From JANXXV01 sp038230275 (lineage in GTDB: Bacteria; Acidobacteriota; Terriglobia; Bryobacterales; Bryobacteraceae): 16,926 nt of DNA. The position numbers were made by a program, and so were the translations under genes. Each line of letters opens with the position of its first letter. Within the stretch, counting starts at the first letter, position 1. Location: assembly GCA_038230275.1 (NCBI GenBank), contig JBBRNO010000144.1:1-16926 (forward strand), in the 5' to 3' direction. Under the pieces are notes generated by a model, which did no database searches, was not told where the DNA came from, and saw only the letters and a list, made by a program, of their open reading frames with translations. Shown in pieces: positions 6,363 to 13,006 of this stretch.

Positions 6363-7244
6363 TCAATGAGGGAAAAAGATCGGATACCCAGCTTCGGCCA
6401 ATTGGGCATCTGAGGCTGCCTGTAACGCTGCCTCGCAGAATGAGCACATTGGTTTTCCAGCTGGCACAATTGAGATTATGCGATACCCCATCTGATGAGC
6501 CCAAGCAAGCAAGATCTGTTCGGCGTCAGCGGCGTGTTCTGCGGTTTGTTCGACTCCCGGAATTCTCACAACCGATTCTCCAGCCGCTGCAACCGCCTCC
6601 TCCAACTCAGGAATAAAGCGATTGGCAGTAACAGCTGTCCCTTCGATGATTTCTCCAGCCTCGTTTAGGAACTGCCCCGACGCTACAGCATTCATCTGAG
6701 CACGTATTGGATTGTAGTTCACAAGAATGTCGAAGTAATAGTTTGCACGCAGCAACGACGAAGTGCCACTGGACAGTAGCCCGCGCGCAAATTCTCCAGC
6801 CTGCCTTACAACAGGAGTATTCAGAATTGCTAGTGCAAAAAGCCCCGCTCTTTCAAAATAGCCGTGCCCACTCGGGTCACTGAAATATACCGGGTCGCCG
6901 TAGGCGTATATGTATTTGTGCTGCGTAACGGGACGCTTTAGGAACCCTGGATCAGTATCGTGGGTCCAAAACCTCCCTGACCCGGGCTGATACCACCGAG
7001 CCCTTAGATAATAGAGCCCCAGCCCAGCGTCGAACTGTTCGGCGCTGCAAGTCAGTCCACCGCGAAAATCGTACGAGCGTCGGGCTATCCCCGGTGCGGT
7101 CAACGGGTTAACGGTGGCTTGTCCCCGGTGCGGGGCTTGCGCAAAGCGGGTGAACCCCGGATGCGGTTTTTCGGCTACGTGCGCCAGCGCGGGCAAACAG
7201 AAAGCGGCTAAAGAAAGAAGTGCGATGCTTGCTTTAGCCGCCAT
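6363..7244 (-). CDS. Mini-Rhs protein: signal peptide fused to a deaminase-like toxin tip
   Basis: A 293-residue protein with three parts. Residues 1-21 form a Sec-type signal peptide (KASIALLSLAAFCLPALAHV). Residues about 22-65 are a short linker. From residue 67 comes the Rhs hyperconserved block (CSAEQFDAGLGLYYLRARWY, GRFWTHD, DPSG at 123-126), then a tip. The tip ends DAEQILLAWA (D240, E242) and MCSFCEAAL (C267, C270), aligning with HAEQKLVQWA and ICGEC of the orphan tip next door. This is the zinc-site layout of toxin deaminases with Asp in place of His; D-x-E variants are known in the superfamily. The entire YD-repeat shell is missing, so this is either an internal deletion of a full rhs gene joined at the 16-bp exchange sequence, or a small secreted toxin in its own right. 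It starts 42 bases after the recombinase gene on the same strand and is followed by its putative immunity gene. Confidence 0.78.
   Translation of the reverse strand: MAAKASIALLSLAAFCLPALAHVAEKPHPGFTRFAQAPHRGQATVNPLTAPGIARRSYDFRGGLTCSAEQFDAGLGLYYLRARWYQPGSGRFWTHDTDPGFLKRPVTQHKYIYAYGDPVYFSDPSGHGYFERAGLFALAILNTPVVRQAGEFARGLLSSGTSSLLRANYYFDILVNYNPIRAQMNAVASGQFLNEAGEIIEGTAVTANRFIPELEEAVAAAGESVVRIPGVEQTAEHAADAEQILLAWAHQMGYRIISIVPAGKPMCSFCEAALQAASDAQLAEAGYPIFFPH
7030..7045 (-). repeat. 16-bp tip-exchange sequence, copy in mini-Rhs
   Basis: On the minus strand this is GCGCCGAACAGTTCGA, exactly where the signal-peptide/linker part joins the conserved Rhs block. It is identical to 5755-5770 and 14189-14204. 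Confidence 0.7.
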
Positions 7245-10200
7245 GGGAACAAGTTTACCCTCTCCGGCTCCGCGCGGCCCGTCCGGCTACTTGTCTTTAT
7301 CGGCGGCTTCGCTGGGTTGCTTCTTCTCGCGCTCCAGCTTGGCCGGATGCGTCGCCCGATGGATCTCTTGCAGCTGCCGGATGGCCACGTGCGTGTACAA
7401 CTGCGTCGACTTCAGATCGGCGTGCCCGAGCATCGCTTGAATGAAGCGGATATCGGCGCCCCCTTCCAGCATCAACGTCGCCATCGTGTGCCGGAACAAA
7501 TGGCACGCGCCGCGCTTGCCGATGTCGGCCGCCGCGACGTGCGTGGCCACCAGTTGCGACAGATAAGCCAACGTCATCGGCTCACCGGCGTTCGACAGGA
7601 ACACGGTCTTATCGTCTGGCTCGCTCGCCAGTTGCGGCCGCGACTGGCCCAGATACTTGCGCACCCACAACGCCGCGCGGTCGCCTAGCGGAATCATGCG
7701 GTCTTTGTGGCCTTTGCCCTGGCGGATCATCACCGAGTTCTGTTCGAGATCCAGATCCCAGATGCGCAGCCGGGCCAGTTCCAAGCGCCGCATGCCGGTC
7801 GAATAAAACACTTCCAGCATGGCGCGGTCTCGAAGCCCCAGCGTGTCCTGCACGTTGGGCTGTTGCAACACCCGCTCGGCTTCCTGGGCCGTCAACACGG
7901 CACGCGGCAGACGGAAACCGAGCCGCGGCAGTTCCAGTTCGCTGGCCGGATTGTGCAGGATGTAATGCTGGCGCGCCATCCATTTGAACCACCCGCGCAA
8001 CGGCACCAGACGGTCGTTCTGGCTGGCGAAGCCCAACGGTTCGCCGTCTTTCTTGCGGTAGTGGAACAGATGTTTTTGATACCGCTCCAGCACCGTGCGG
8101 GTCACTTCGATGGGTTCTGCGATGCCGTGTTCGTGCGCCCATTCGAGAAAGAAGCGGATGCGTACGCGGCGGCTGCGGATGGTGTACTCGGAGTAGTTCT
8201 TCACGCTCAAGTCTTCCAGATGTTTTTCCAGCAGCGCGTCAAGTGGCGTGGCGGCGGGCTCGGGTAATTTACGCTTACGTACGATGCGCGCCATCACATC
8301 CCCGGAGCCGTGCGTTTTTCCGTTTCCGCATGGAAAACGCCGTTTGAAGCAATGTTCATGCCGGTTTCATCGGGCCGCCACCCCTCCGCCAACCCGCCGC
8401 TTTGGGGCCGTTTTGACCCCGCCAAGCGGCCTTCCGACCCCGCCAGGCTTACATCGTACTCGTAGAGAAACGTCTGCCCACGGCCGCCGTGATGCGCGAT
8501 CACGTATTCCATCTCTTGCAAGCGGTCGAGATGGATACGCACTTGCGTCGCGCCCCATCCGGTATGCTCCCGCACGTCGCGGCGGCTAAAACGAAAATCT
8601 TTCCGGCCCGCCACCATCGCCTCGATCAGACCGAGCAACCGGCGCGTCTGCGATGGCAACTCGTCCAGCGATCGACGCATCAGTTCTTCCATCATCCGGT
8701 CCGCCTCGGCGATGTCCTCGCGCTTGGCTTCGATGTAGCTCACTCCCTGCGATTCCCGCACTGTCCGCTGATGCTGATGGAGCAGCGCGATCGAGCGGAT
8801 GAGCGTCAGGTATTTCATGTGGTCGCGCCGCATGCGCGTCAGGCTGTCGGGAAACGTCAACTCATCGACGTACGGATTGACCACGAACAGCGGCTTCAAC
8901 AACCGCTGCGCGTTCTGGTGCAGTTGAACGATGCCGCGCCGCTCCCGCTTGCGCAACAGGCCCGCGAGCGTCTGCTGCTCGCGTTGCAATCGATGGATCG
9001 CCCGTGTCTGTTCGCGCTCTTCGTTCACCGTCAACACCAGGCAGCGGTTGAGCAGCTCCTCGTCGATGTCGATGGCCGTCGTAGTGAGGAACATCATCAC
9101 CGGGCCTTCCACGCGGTACTGATGCGTGACCAGCTTGCCCGTTGCCGGGTCCTTGCCTGTAGACGCGATCGACAACACGCCTTCGCTCTGCAACAGCTTC
9201 AACGGATACGACGCTTTCGACGCGCCTTCTTCTTCCACGATGGCCAGCACTTTGTGCTTGAGGTCGAGTTCCATGTAGTAGAGCGATTGCCCCGTCATCG
9301 CCGAAAACTGAATGCGCTCCTCTTCCGGCACAAAGGCCAGCACCGCATCCATCAGAGAAGATTTTCCGGCGGCGGAGGACGACTGCACCACGATGGCCAG
9401 CGGCGATTCCAGATGCCGCGACACGGCGGCGAGATAGGCCACTTTCTTGTTGGTCTCCTCGCCCACCAGGCCGCAACGGTCGAAGTCTTGGACGATGCGG
9501 TCCAGCAGCTTCGGGTCTTGTAGGAACTTGAGAGCTTCGGCGCGGTCCTCTTCGCTCATGTGGATCTCCGGGCGCGTGGGCGCCAGCGCCTTCTTGATCT
9601 GCTCATCCTGCAACTCTTCCAGCTTCAACAGCACGCGCCCCAGATCCTTGCGCAGCGTCTCTTCCCGCACGCCCAGTTCTTCAGACGCCTGCTTTAAAAA
9701 CGCCGCCCGCTGCCTCGCTGCGTATAGATCCAAGGTGTCCACGTGGAACGCCTCTTGCCGCGAGACCAGCACGTTCACCTTCAGCAGTTCGTGCGACAGG
9801 TTCTTGCCCAGGCCGCGGATGCGGTACTTCCGGTCCTCTTGCATCAACGTGATCTCGTCGCCGCTCACCGTTACTGGCGGTTCGGCGGCTAAAACAATAA
9901 CCGGCTCCGATGTTTCGCTCTTTTTCCACCACTCAGCGCGGTTCAACAGCACCGCCAGCGATTCCCCTTTCAACGCGTATTCATTGGCGTCGCAGCCTCG
10001 AGGAAACAGCACCCGATGCGAGCCGATGCCCATACTGCTGAGTTCTTCTTTTAGCCGCTCTGCCGCCGCGCCGCCTGCTTCGTCGTGGTCGTAAGCGATC
10101 CACACGTTCTTGATTGCGTGCTTGGCGAAGGCTTGTTTGTGGTCCTCGGTGAAGCCGTTCACTCCATAGCTCGCCGTCGCGTTGCGGAACCCCGCGCACC

Positions 10201-10988
10201 AGAACGTCAGCGCGTCGATGATCGATTCGCACAGGATGATTTCCTTCGATGCCACCAGCGCTTCTTCGTTCCACACGCCGCGATGCGGGCCCGGCAGGTA
10301 TGTATGCAGCGGCGTCCCGGCCCGCAGGCCCGCCGTGATCGTGCGCCCGTACATCCCGAGCACATCGCCATCCAGCGACAGGATCGGAAACACGAGCGAC
10401 CCCATGAAGTGCTCATGTCCGCTCTCGCGCAAGATGCCGAGGTTCTGCAATCTCCCGCGCACCTCCGCGCCTTCCTTGCGGTTCTTGTCCGGCAGCCGGT
10501 ACCCCAGCGTGCGATTCGCGAAGCCGAGTTGAAAGCGCTCGATCATCTCCGGATGGGTGAGGCCGCGAGACTCCAGATAGCGCAGCGCTTCCGGCGATTC
10601 CTTCAACGTCTCGCGATAGTAGGCCATCACTTGGCGCAACGCTTCCTGATCGTCGGCCGCGGCCTTCACTGGTGCTTCCAGCTTCGCCGTCGTACCCTTG
10701 CGCACTACGCGGGCATCTCCGGCGGCTAAAGAAGAATGATCCGCTCTCAGCAACTCCACCGCGTGCCGGAAACTGATCCCCTTGGTCCGCATGACCCAGT
10801 CGATGGTCGATCCGCCCACATTACAGGCACCCAAGCAGTGCCACAGATTCGTCTTGGGCGATACCACCAGCGACGGCGTCTTGTCGTCGTGAAACGGACA
10901 CGTTCCGATGAGTTCGACTCCGTGCCGTTTCAGATCCACGCCAAACCCCATCACCAGCCTCTCGATGGGAATCTCTTTCTTTAGCCGC
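7204..10988. repeat. Seven copies of the 9-mer GCGGCTAAA across the recombinase/primase block
   Basis: Plus-strand copies lie at 7204-7212, 8582-8590, 9885-9893 and 10722-10730; minus-strand copies at 7233-7241, 10050-10058 and 10980-10988. Surroundings share more: a purine before (RGCGGCTAAA) and an A-rich purine run after (often GAAGAA, GAAAGA or ACAA). They fall in different reading frames of the genes (for example LAA, ERLK, FSRR and MAAK), so protein sequence does not explain them. I saw none in the rest of the window. Role unknown. Confidence 0.6.
7287..8294 (-). CDS. XerC/D-like tyrosine recombinase (integrase)
   Basis: A full-length, 335-residue tyrosine recombinase. An N-terminal SAM-like core-binding domain (about residues 15-115) is followed by the catalytic domain with all expected residues: R169 in TGMRRLEL, K194 in GKGHKDRMIPL, H265 and R268 in HLFRHTMATL, H291 in LGHADLKST and the nucleophile Y300 in QLYTHV. 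It cuts and joins DNA at paired sites and would move or resolve an element. Its ATG at 8294 overlaps the primase stop (TGATG), so it is made from the same transcript; GTG 8297 is a near-equal alternative start. The C-terminal tail is charged (REKKQPSEAADKDK). The 252-bp repeats at 4159 and 12499 are candidate substrates, but nothing proves this. Confidence 0.93.
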   Translation of the reverse strand: MARIVRKRKLPEPAATPLDALLEKHLEDLSVKNYSEYTIRSRRVRIRFFLEWAHEHGIAEPIEVTRTVLERYQKHLFHYRKKDGEPLGFASQNDRLVPLRGWFKWMARQHYILHNPASELELPRLGFRLPRAVLTAQEAERVLQQPNVQDTLGLRDRAMLEVFYSTGMRRLELARLRIWDLDLEQNSVMIRQGKGHKDRMIPLGDRAALWVRKYLGQSRPQLASEPDDKTVFLSNAGEPMTLAYLSQLVATHVAAADIGKRGACHLFRHTMATLMLEGGADIRFIQAMLGHADLKSTQLYTHVAIRQLQEIHRATHPAKLEREKKQPSEAADKDK

Positions 10989-11017
10989 TCGATCTCTTCG
11001 TCCGGGATGCGCGCCAT
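8294..11017 (-). CDS. Primase-helicase-like protein: CHC2 zinc finger, TOPRIM, P-loop ATPase
   Basis: This 907-residue protein starts like DnaG-type primases: CHC2 zinc finger C40-x2-H43...C61-x3-C65 (CPFHDDKTPSLVV, WHCLGAC), with one more residue between the last two cysteines than in typical DnaG. A TOPRIM domain follows, with E264 (ILCESIIDAL) and D310/D312 (IAYDHDEAGG). After a linker comes an ATPase with Walker A SSSAAGKSSL (about 546-555) and a Walker B-like LAIVEEEG (591-598), then a C-terminal winged-helix-like segment (RRDVREHTGWGATQVRIHLD). This suggests primer synthesis coupled to DNA unwinding or remodelling, as in self-replicating mobile elements and satellites. ATG 11017 has a good site, AAAGGA, six bases upstream. 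It shares an overlapping stop/start with the recombinase. It is much larger than chromosomal DnaG (about 600) and is not the housekeeping primase. Confidence 0.88.
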   Translation of the reverse strand: MARIPDEEIERLKKEIPIERLVMGFGVDLKRHGVELIGTCPFHDDKTPSLVVSPKTNLWHCLGACNVGGSTIDWVMRTKGISFRHAVELLRADHSSLAAGDARVVRKGTTAKLEAPVKAAADDQEALRQVMAYYRETLKESPEALRYLESRGLTHPEMIERFQLGFANRTLGYRLPDKNRKEGAEVRGRLQNLGILRESGHEHFMGSLVFPILSLDGDVLGMYGRTITAGLRAGTPLHTYLPGPHRGVWNEEALVASKEIILCESIIDALTFWCAGFRNATASYGVNGFTEDHKQAFAKHAIKNVWIAYDHDEAGGAAAERLKEELSSMGIGSHRVLFPRGCDANEYALKGESLAVLLNRAEWWKKSETSEPVIVLAAEPPVTVSGDEITLMQEDRKYRIRGLGKNLSHELLKVNVLVSRQEAFHVDTLDLYAARQRAAFLKQASEELGVREETLRKDLGRVLLKLEELQDEQIKKALAPTRPEIHMSEEDRAEALKFLQDPKLLDRIVQDFDRCGLVGEETNKKVAYLAAVSRHLESPLAIVVQSSSAAGKSSLMDAVLAFVPEEERIQFSAMTGQSLYYMELDLKHKVLAIVEEEGASKASYPLKLLQSEGVLSIASTGKDPATGKLVTHQYRVEGPVMMFLTTTAIDIDEELLNRCLVLTVNEEREQTRAIHRLQREQQTLAGLLRKRERRGIVQLHQNAQRLLKPLFVVNPYVDELTFPDSLTRMRRDHMKYLTLIRSIALLHQHQRTVRESQGVSYIEAKREDIAEADRMMEELMRRSLDELPSQTRRLLGLIEAMVAGRKDFRFSRRDVREHTGWGATQVRIHLDRLQEMEYVIAHHGGRGQTFLYEYDVSLAGSEGRLAGSKRPQSGGLAEGWRPDETGMNIASNGVFHAETEKRTAPGM

Positions 11018-11023
11018 TTGGTG

Positions 11024-11029
11024 TCCTTT
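11024..11029 (-). promoter_or_regulatory. Ribosome-binding site of the primase gene
   Basis: AAAGGA on the minus strand ends six bases before ATG 11017 and fixes that start. Confidence 0.7.
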
Positions 11030-11063
11030 TGAGATCTCTTATCCAAAGCCTGTCAAGACCTAC

Positions 11064-11088
11064 ATATGGTATCTTTGTAGTACCACAT
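11064..11088. promoter_or_regulatory. Inverted-repeat operator candidate between the divergent operons
   Basis: ATATGGTA (11064-11071) and TACCACAT (11081-11088) pair at seven of eight positions across a nine-base centre. The site lies in the 120-bp gap between the primase operon and the Xre-antitoxin-RelE operon and overlaps a possible plus-strand promoter (TTGTAG 11075-11080, 17 bases, TATGGT 11098-11103). Binding by the adjacent Xre protein could control both directions; this is inference. Confidence 0.4.
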
Positions 11089-11137
11089 GGAGTCCGATAT
11101 GGTCAATGGATTTGCTCCTCACTCTTATGCTGGCTAC

Positions 11138-11530
11138 ATGCCACGGCAACGAAAGCACGAACCCGAAAACGGCGGTTTTCCGCAACGGCTTTCTACTCTG
11201 CGTAAAGAACGCAGCCTCACGCAACAGGCCCTCGCCGAGCTGGTCGGGTTGGGAATCACGCAGATGAAGCGCTATGAGGCCGGGGCGTCGCAGCCTACCC
11301 TCGAAGTGATTCGAAAACTGTCCCAGCAATTGCGTGTGAGCGCCGACGAACTTCTCTTTGGAAAGGCCCAACGGGGGCCGGATGAGGATCTTCGCTTGCA
11401 GTTTGAAGCCATCTCGCGCTTCAACGACGACGAGAAGAAAGTCGTTAGGTCCGTGCTCGAAGGTTTGTTACTGACACATGAGGTCCGTAGGTGGTCGGCA
11501 AGCGCGCCTGCAAAGGAGAACACGCGATGA
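11138..11530 (+). CDS. Xre-family helix-turn-helix regulator
   Basis: The 130-residue product contains a Cro/CI-type HTH: FPQRLSTLRKERSLTQQALA, ELVGLGITQMKRYEAGASQP and TLEVIRKLSQQLRVSADELL, a full five-helix domain at about residues 14-75. A helical C-terminus follows (SRFNDDEKKVVRSVLEGLLL). The open frame extends upstream to ATG 11087, but that start lies inside the inverted repeat and a possible promoter, so I prefer ATG 11138 (MPRQRKHEP); neither start has a clear ribosome-binding site. The TGA at 11528-11530 overlaps the ATG of the next gene by four bases. It probably represses its own operon, and perhaps the divergent primase operon. Confidence 0.85.
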   Translation: MPRQRKHEPENGGFPQRLSTLRKERSLTQQALAELVGLGITQMKRYEAGASQPTLEVIRKLSQQLRVSADELLFGKAQRGPDEDLRLQFEAISRFNDDEKKVVRSVLEGLLLTHEVRRWSASAPAKENTR

Positions 11531-11775
11531 GCGATCGCGAGCACGCCCACCAGTTAATTGACCGCTTGCCCGAGATGCAACTCTCCGGTCTGGTCCAGTT
11601 CCTGGAAACGATTGTCGATCCCGTCACGGCCGCACTGCGTAACGCGCCACTCGACGACGAGCCGGAAACCGAGGAGGAGACGCTCGCCGTGGAGGAAGCC
11701 CGTCAGTGGCTCCAGCAAAACGGCGGCAAAGGCATTCCGCATGCCGAGGCGATGCGGCGCCTTGGACTGGAGTGA
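11527..11775 (+). CDS. Small RelB-like antitoxin
   Basis: An 82-residue acidic protein. It opens with SDREHAHQLIDRLPEMQLSG and continues with a helical LVQFLETIVDPV. The centre is very acidic (PLDDEPETEEETLAVEEARQ), and it ends KGIPHAEAMRRLGLE, an end often seen in antitoxins paired with RelE toxins. ATG 11527 has AAAGGAG eight to nine bases upstream and overlaps the regulator's stop (ATGA). Its own TGA overlaps the ATG of the RelE gene (TGATG). No DNA-binding fold is visible, so repression may be delegated to the Xre protein next door, while this protein masks the toxin. The RelB-like call rests on composition, ending and position. Confidence 0.75.
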   Translation: MSDREHAHQLIDRLPEMQLSGLVQFLETIVDPVTAALRNAPLDDEPETEEETLAVEEARQWLQQNGGKGIPHAEAMRRLGLE

Positions 11776-12020
11776 TGGAGGTCGAGTGGACTGAAACGGC
11801 ACTCACCGACTTGGCCAGCCTCGATAAGGGAATTGCTCGCCGCATCAAGCAGGCCGTTGAGCGCTTCGCCGAAACCGGCGCCGGCAACATCAAGCGGCTA
11901 CAGGGAATCGATCCGCCCGAGTTCCGCCTTCGCGCCGGCGACTACCGGGTCCGCTTCTACCAGGATGGTGAGACCGTCCAAGTTCTCCGCGTTCGCAACC
12001 GCCGTGAAGCCTACCGCTGA
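11775..12020 (+). CDS. RelE-family toxin
   Basis: An 81-residue toxin with the family layout: N-terminal strand MEVEWTETALTDLASLD, basic helix GIARRIKQAVERFAETGAGN, then IKRLQG...PEFRLRAGDYRVRFYQDG and the last strand VQVLRVRNRREAYR. The R-x-GDYRV-x-F and final R-x-RREAYR blocks are the standard RelE signature; RelE proteins cleave mRNA on the ribosome. Start ATG 11775 overlaps the antitoxin stop by one base. Length is typical and nothing looks broken. It is unlike the ParE at 2472, so the two modules are independent. Confidence 0.92.
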   Translation: MEVEWTETALTDLASLDKGIARRIKQAVERFAETGAGNIKRLQGIDPPEFRLRAGDYRVRFYQDGETVQVLRVRNRREAYR

Positions 12021-12241
12021 TCGGCCAAAGGAGAAACGGACGCTGCTGCGGTGAAATAACCAAACAAAGCCAATCGCCTCCAAAACGCTGTATTACGAAA
12101 CAGAACGAATCGCCGATCAGGGTGGACCCGGCGTGCTTGCTTGGACCGAGTATAACGCGCGGAGTCAAGCGATTGAGGGCCTTTTCCAAGGTAAGCTGTT
12201 GAAGACGCTGAGCAAGATTTTTATGACCGCCTCCGGGCCGG

Positions 12242-12380
12242 AAGCCTCCTTTCCCTCTTGTCCAGGGCAGTTCCGCGCTGCGGCGGCCCGGAGCGGTCAA
12301 GGGCGCGTTGTTTGCGGCGCAGCGAACCCTTGACGGCTCTGGACCGCTGCGGCACTTTGAAGAAAGAGGGAAAGGGGGCT
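12242..12380. repeat. Long imperfect inverted repeat
   Basis: Arm one (about 12242-12303) and the reverse complement of arm two (about 12319-12380) share AGCCTCCTTTCCCTCTT versus AGCCCCCTTTCCCTCTTT, then CTGCGGCGGCCCGGAGCGGT versus CCGCAGCGGTCCAGAGCCGT, ending in TCAAGGG in both. The arms differ by small gaps. The centre is about 15 bases (GTTGTTTGCGGCGCA). A transcript would form a long hairpin. Confidence 0.65.
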
Positions 12381-12396
12381 TTCACCTTTCACCTTA

Positions 12397-12415
12397 CCGC
12401 GCGTTTTTTGCGCGG
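12397..12415. repeat. Short GC stem with T-rich loop
   Basis: CCGCGC (12397-12402) pairs with GCGCGG (12410-12415) around GTTTTTT. The T run is in the loop rather than after the stem, so it is not a standard rho-independent terminator. Confidence 0.5.
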
Positions 12416-12498
12416 CGATCAAGGGCGCAGCCGCACACGATTTGCACGATGGGTGACGGCGCCGTTTTCGCGCCGGGCGGCCAGCGTGCATACCAAAG

Positions 12499-12750
12499 CC
12501 CCAGCGGGAGCGCCAAAGTAAATGCCAAGCAGCCGGGCGCGCCCCGCCGCGATTACATAACGCGGATTATCAGGAAGTTGGCCCGTCAAGTATGCTCTTC
12601 TTACCTTATGGGTCCGGGCCAACTTCTGATAATCTCGCTGCGTTATGTAAGAGCCGGTTTTCCCGCGCACCCGGCTGCTTGCCTTCCGCCGGCAGGCTAG
12701 TCAGGATGCCCGCGTTAGCGCCCCTTCGAGGGGTTACGCTTCGGGCTTCG
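12499..12750. repeat. 252-bp dispersed repeat, right copy
   Basis: Colinear with 4159-4410 with no gaps and about 19 mismatches by eye (about 92% identity), same orientation. Its inner inverted arms are 12556-12585 and 12615-12647. The flanks on both sides differ from those of the left copy, so the edges of homology define the unit. About 20 bases beyond its end, CTGATA...TATCAG (12769-12792) makes another small inverted motif around ATCGTTGACAA. Between this repeat and 13006 I see nothing else. Confidence 0.85.
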
Positions 12751-13006
12751 TCTGGTATCTCTGATAATCGTTGACAATATCAGCGGGGCATGGAGTAAAA
12801 TCTCCCTTCCTCGTGCCTCAATCCCCCATTTGGATTTCGCCTGTTTGGCAAGGGTGCCAGTGTTTACCAGGTGGCCGACCTGGGGTCGGGCCGCGGGGTC
12901 TCTCGTTCTAGGCCACTGCGTCAATTTCACAAACTTATCGTAGATAGGACACTAGTTTCTGTTTACTCATTTCGCTCTTGGTTCCTTCGACCTCGATCTG
13001 TCCCTG

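Larger units (their letters stand above)
12021..12498. other. Non-coding stretch between the RelE toxin and the right 252-bp repeat
   Basis: No convincing gene lies here; the short open frames lack family features. It holds a long imperfect inverted repeat (12242-12380), a short GC hairpin (12397-12415) and a second GC-rich inverted motif near 12450-12470 (GGCGCCGTTTTCGCGCC). Confidence 0.6.

Noticed and set aside
8489..9523. Long plus-strand open frame opposite the primase gene.
   Set aside because: It is a shadow of the GC-rich primase gene; its histidine/arginine-rich translation has no domain.
8294..11017. Housekeeping DnaG primase.
   Set aside because: It is about 300 residues longer than usual DnaG, has an added P-loop ATPase and a C-terminal winged-helix-like part, and overlaps a recombinase gene.
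12397..12415. A rho-independent terminator for the RelE operon.
   Set aside because: The T run is in the loop and not after the stem, and the site is almost 400 bp after the RelE stop.
12419..12670. Minus-strand open frame in the 252-bp repeat, also present at 3887-4282, sharing ARLLGIYFGAPAG.
   Set aside because: Both strands are open over the repeat, flanks differ between copies and the frame joins rhs scraps in one copy; inverted-repeat DNA explains it better than a gene.
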